Origin: Candidatus Altimarinota bacterium
Lineage (GTDB): Bacteria > Patescibacteriota > Gracilibacteria > BD1-5 > UBA2023
Reading direction: 5' to 3'
Assembly (NCBI GenBank): GCA_008015855.1
Contig: SSGK01000012.1
Location: 1-34,952, forward strand
DNA: 34,952 bases
Below, piece by piece: positions 32,494-34,952 of the stretch. Both the position numbers and the translations under genes were made by a program. Every line of letters starts with the position of its first letter. The first letter of the stretch is position 1. A model generated the notes under the pieces. That model was not told where the DNA came from and made no database searches. It worked only from the letters and a program-made list of their open reading frames with translations.

Positions 32494-33408
32494 ATGGAAA
32501 AAAATTCTTCTCTTGAACAAGTTCTTGTTGTTCTTGTGAGTATATCTCTTGTTTTTAATGCTGTCTCGCTTTATTTCCTTACGGGATATTGATTTGGAGA
32601 GAAACTTCAATGATCTGAAACAAATGGTGTTGGTATTAAGCGTGCTGTTATGGATGCAGTTCTTGAATTAGAATATGCAAAAGTTGGTGGAAAAGAGAAT
32701 TTTGAACTTATGCAAAAGGCACAAAAATTTTCATTCCAAGATCAGCTTCCACAAGTAAAGCAGTATATAACTTCTCGTGAAAAGGGTGGGTCAGCTCCAA
32801 CTACTACAACAGAAACAACTTCCAATGAAGTAAAAACCCTTTCTCAGGAAGAAATTGCACTTCTTAAGAAAGATGCAGTGATTGAAGGGGATAAAAATGC
32901 AGAAGTGACCCTTATTGAATATTCAGATATGGAATGTCCATTCTGTATTCGTCAGCATAATGAAGAAAAAGCGATTGAAAATGTTCGAGCAAAGTATGGA
33001 AATAAGGTAAATAGTACATTTAAACACAATCGATGAGTAAATCATCCTGGAACTGAGAAGAAGGCAGTTGCGGTTCTTTGTGCAAAGACCGCTGGAAATG
33101 ATTCTGCATATGTAAAACTCTATAAGAGCATCTATTCAGGTTCTACTCTTCGAAGCGTCGTTGATGTAGCTCAACTTCCAGAACTTGCAAAAACAGCAGG
33201 AGTTGATACAAAAAAGTGGCAAGAATGTTATGATAATAAGGCAACTCTTCCAATATTTGATATGCAAACACAGGAAGCAAACAAGTTTAATCTTGGAGGA
33301 ACTCCTGGAACACTCGTTATCAATAATAAGACTGGAAAATATACAACGATCGAAGGTGCTTATCCAACTTCTCAATTCGAATCAGCAATTGAATCCGTAT
33401 TAAAATAA
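32494..33408 (+). CDS. Membrane-anchored DsbA-like thiol-disulfide oxidoreductase
   Basis: 304 residues. A single N-terminal hydrophobic helix (about 8-32) would anchor the protein facing outward. A Thr/Ser-rich linker near 105-120 leads to a DsbA/thioredoxin_4-type domain. The redox motif is CPFC at Cys148-Cys151 after LIEYSDMEC, and the cis-Pro loop is GGTPGT with Pro271. Two further cysteines follow (VLCAKT and WQECYD). This arrangement is common in Gram-positive and CPR DsbA-like proteins. It would form or shuffle disulfides in exported proteins, for example the Cys-containing modules of the large surface proteins here; that link is inferred. No DsbB or VKOR is in the window. It has few UGA codons and no Shine-Dalgarno site. 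Confidence 0.92.
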
Positions 33409-33415
33409 TAATACA

Positions 33416-33444
33416 TAAAAAGCCGAGAACATCTCGGCTTTTTT
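33416..33444 (+). terminator. Terminator after the DsbA-like gene
   Basis: Arms agccgaga (33421-33428) and tctcggct (33432-33439) with a 3-nt loop are flanked by A and T runs. This GC-containing hairpin with a T tail is a strong intrinsic terminator. Confidence 0.9.
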
Positions 33445-33445
33445 C

Positions 33446-33474
33446 TTGACTTATTTCCGTAGTTTTTGTAATAT
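33446..33474 (+). promoter_or_regulatory. Predicted promoter of the DEDDh exonuclease gene
   Basis: TTGACT (33446-33451), a 17-bp spacer and TAATAT (33469-33474) form the best sigma-70-like promoter of the window. It starts directly after the upstream terminator. The leader is about 25 nt. Confidence 0.65.
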
Positions 33475-33505
33475 AAGCCATATATTTATATACATTACAT
33501 AGTTT

Positions 33506-34186
33506 ATGGATACACCTATAGCCACAGAAAATGCGCGATACCTCCTTATTGATTTAGAGATGACAGGACTCAATCCTTTTATCCACGGTGTTATTGAATT
33601 TGGGGCAATGGTTATGAATGACTCTCTTGAGAGTCTTGATGAATGGAGAGTGGTATTGTGTCCTCCGGAAGAAGTTCAGATTGACCCAAGTGCGCTTGAA
33701 TACAACGGATTTACACTTGATCAAATATCTACCGGAATGGCCTATGAAGAATTCTGTAATCACTTTGAATTATTTTTGACGACACACTTTCCAAACGATC
33801 AAAAGCCAATATTCGTAGGGCAGTATATTGCTGCAGATATTTCATTTCTTATGAGTATCTTCTATCGGGCAAATCGTAATGATCTCGTAATGCGCCTCTG
33901 AAATGATATTATTGATACAAAATCAATTGCGAATCAGGTAAATATGATTGCTCGTTACAAGAAAATGAATATTCCATTTAAGAGTACGAGTCTCTCAAAG
34001 CCAGGTGGACTCGGAGAAGTGCTCAATATTGGAACATATAAGGCACATACAGCAATTGGAGATATCAAGGCAACACGCATTGTACTTAAGAAATTATTGA
34101 GCCTTGGTGCAGAAGAACGATTAACTATGGATGCTTCCGATGATGTAAATGATACCACTCCAAATGTATGACCAACGGTTGCATAA
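33506..34186 (+). CDS. DEDDh-type 3'-5' exonuclease (DnaQ/oligoribonuclease-like)
   Basis: 226 residues. The four acidic metal ligands and the histidine base are visible: Asp16 and Glu18 in LIDLEMTGL, Asp111 in YIAADISFL, and His181 with Asp186 in HTAIGDIKAT, the DEDDh spacing. The DLEMTGL start resembles oligoribonuclease (Orn), but the protein is longer than the usual 180 residues and the rest fits the broader DnaQ/RNase T group, so I do not assign orn. Likely role is trimming of short RNA or DNA 3' ends. Two UGA codons, one near the end. The gene stands alone with its own promoter and terminator and converges on rplL. Confidence 0.9.
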
Positions 34187-34195
34187 TTTATCACT

Positions 34196-34225
34196 AAAAA
34201 ATCCCCAGTAAATGGGGATTTTTTT
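34196..34225. terminator. Bidirectional terminator between the exonuclease gene and rplL
   Basis: Arms atcccca (34201-34207) and tggggat (34213-34219) with a 5-nt loop have A and T runs on opposite sides, so the hairpin works for both converging transcripts, including the rplJ-rplL operon. Confidence 0.88.
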
Positions 34226-34243
34226 AATTGATACAAAGTAGAA

Positions 34244-34621
34244 TTACTTGAGTTCAATAGAAGCTCCTGATTCTTCAAGTTGCTTCTTAATCTTGTCAGC
34301 TTCATCCTTGTTAACACCCTTCTTGATATCACCACCATTGTCAGCAAGAGCCTTAGCTTCAGCAAGACCAAGTCCAGTGATTTCACGAATTACCTTAATA
34401 ACGGCAATCTTTTGAGCACCAGCAGATGTCATAACAACATCGAAGCTAGTCTTCTCATCATCTCCACCAGCAGCTCCAACAGCAGCAGCAACAGCTACAG
34501 GAGCAGCAGCAGAAACACCAAATTTTTCTTCCATTGCAGAAACAAGATCTGCAAGCTCTACGATAGTAAGTCCTTCAACAAGGTCCATAACCTTTTGAGC
34601 ATTTGAGCTGAGTTCAGCCAT
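34244..34621 (-). CDS. rplL: 50S ribosomal protein L7/L12
   Basis: 125 residues, full length. The N-terminal dimerisation domain has VEGLTIVELADLVSAMEEKF. An Ala/Val-rich flexible hinge (about 37-52) follows. The C-terminal factor-binding domain has KIAVIKVIREITGLGLAEAK and ends in SGASIELK. L7/L12 forms the ribosomal stalk that recruits translation factors. All 12 glycines use GGN codons and none uses UGA, unlike most genes around it. The leader is AT-rich with no Shine-Dalgarno site. It is the second gene of rplJ-rplL and ends at the bidirectional terminator. Confidence 0.99.
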   Translation of the reverse strand: MAELSSNAQKVMDLVEGLTIVELADLVSAMEEKFGVSAAAPVAVAAAVGAAGGDDEKTSFDVVMTSAGAQKIAVIKVIREITGLGLAEAKALADNGGDIKKGVNKDEADKIKKQLEESGASIELK

Positions 34622-34656
34622 AATTATAAAAAATAGAAAATAAAAACAATTTTAGG

Positions 34657-34671
34657 GTCTTATTATAAGAC
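34657..34671. promoter_or_regulatory. Palindrome in the rplJ-rplL spacer
   Basis: GTCTTA-TTA-TAAGAC is a perfect 6-bp inverted repeat with a 3-nt centre in the 119-bp spacer between rplJ and rplL. A second, weaker pair (ttctccat and atggagaa, around 34700-34727) lies closer to rplJ. In RNA these could be small hairpins that process, pause or partly terminate the transcript and so adjust the L10:L12 ratio. There is no T run, so simple termination is unlikely. Confidence 0.4.
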
Positions 34672-34740
34672 ACAATCGAGAGGGTTTAACCAGCTCGTAA
34701 TTCTCCATCTCTCAAATGAAATGGAGAACATACAAAATGA

Positions 34741-34952
34741 TTATTCAGCAGATGTTTCTTTCTTGAGATCACCAACCTTTGTAAGAGACTTTCCTTCAAG
34801 TTCTTTCTTTGCACCATCAAGAAAACGTGCAAATCCAGAAAGTGGAGACATCATAGAACCAAGAAGCTTTGCAAGGAGAACCTCACGAGAAGGGAGTCCA
34901 GCAAGTTTTGTTGTTTCTTCTGCATCCATAATACGTCCATCGAGGTAACCTC
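34741..34952 (-). CDS. rplJ: 50S ribosomal protein L10, C-terminal part (5' end outside window)
   Basis: 70 codons are visible, ending in TAA at 34743-34741. The segment LAGLPSREVLLAKLLGSMMS is the L10 signature before the C-terminal helix that binds L7/L12 dimers. The gene order rplJ then rplL on the minus strand is the universal one. All eight visible glycines use GGN codons. L10 anchors the L7/L12 stalk to the 50S subunit. The rest of the gene continues beyond the window end. Confidence 0.95.
   Translation of the reverse strand, partial: GYLDGRIMDAEETTKLAGLPSREVLLAKLLGSMMSPLSGFARFLDGAKKELEGKSLTKVGDLKKETSAE

Noticed and set aside
1..34952. Extensive frameshifts or pseudogenes suggested by many short open stretches
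   Set aside because: The fragments of each gene stay in one frame, and every break checked is UGA at a position where the family has glycine. Families are complete once UGA is read as Gly.
1..34952. UGA as tryptophan (table 4) or selenocysteine
   Set aside because: UGA falls in GPPGTGKT, LPGIG and HIEGH at glycine positions, while Trp sites such as LPWR use TGG. UGA is far too frequent and lacks downstream elements for selenocysteine.

Overview
This AT-rich window reads as a continuous, gene-dense bacterial chromosome only if UGA is decoded as glycine (translation table 25). Under the standard code almost every gene breaks into short fragments. With UGA = Gly, 17 genes open up, including two complete giant ones, and UGA falls on family-invariant glycines: both UGA-encoded glycines of the FtsH P-loop, the GVY glycine of UvrC, the HIEGH glycine of TsaD and the zinc-ribbon CGARF glycine of NrdR. 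Genes end only in TAA (14) or TAG (3). This code is known from the Absconditabacteria (SR1) and Gracilibacteria (BD1-5/GN02) of the Candidate Phyla Radiation (CPR), so the organism is most likely one of these small, probably host-dependent, bacteria. The exact lineage cannot be decided from the window.

Layout. 1-2085: C-terminal part of a repetitive Gly/Asn/Ser/Thr-rich fibre- or adhesin-like protein. 2086-2402: two hairpin terminators, a tRNA-Lys(UUU) on the minus strand and divergent promoters. 2403-15071: one uninterrupted gene for a 4222-residue exported protein with Ig-like, FG-GAP/calcium-loop, DUF11/CARDB-like, Cys-rich and Pro-repeat modules. 15190-17587: the ribosome-assembly GTPase Der, overlapping a membrane protein with a TraB/GumN-like domain. 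17690-19636: FtsH. 19649-20683 (minus): a MutY-type adenine glycosylase that lacks its iron-sulfur cysteines. 20767-26700: a 1977-residue thioester alpha-2-macroglobulin. 26761-28205: NrdR overlapping a half-length PriA-like protein. 28289-29454 (minus): a compact class B DnaJ followed by a small SpoU-type RNA methyltransferase. 29553-33408: UvrC, TsaD and an anchored DsbA-like thiol oxidoreductase. 33506-34186: a DEDDh exonuclease. 34244-34952 (minus): ribosomal proteins L7/L12 and the end of L10.

Most of the window is housekeeping: translation (Der, TsaD, L10, L12, tRNA-Lys, RNA methyltransferase), DNA repair and replication (UvrC, MutY, PriA-like) and proteostasis (FtsH, DnaJ, DsbA-like). 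The accessory signal is the set of very large exported proteins. The fibre-like protein, the 4222-residue protein and the alpha-2-macroglobulin occupy about 60 percent of the window and probably act at the cell surface, in attachment and in protection from foreign proteases; that role is inference. Other lineage-wide features visible here are start codons with almost no Shine-Dalgarno sequences, avoidance of UGA in ribosomal protein genes, and shortened or cofactor-free versions of familiar enzymes.
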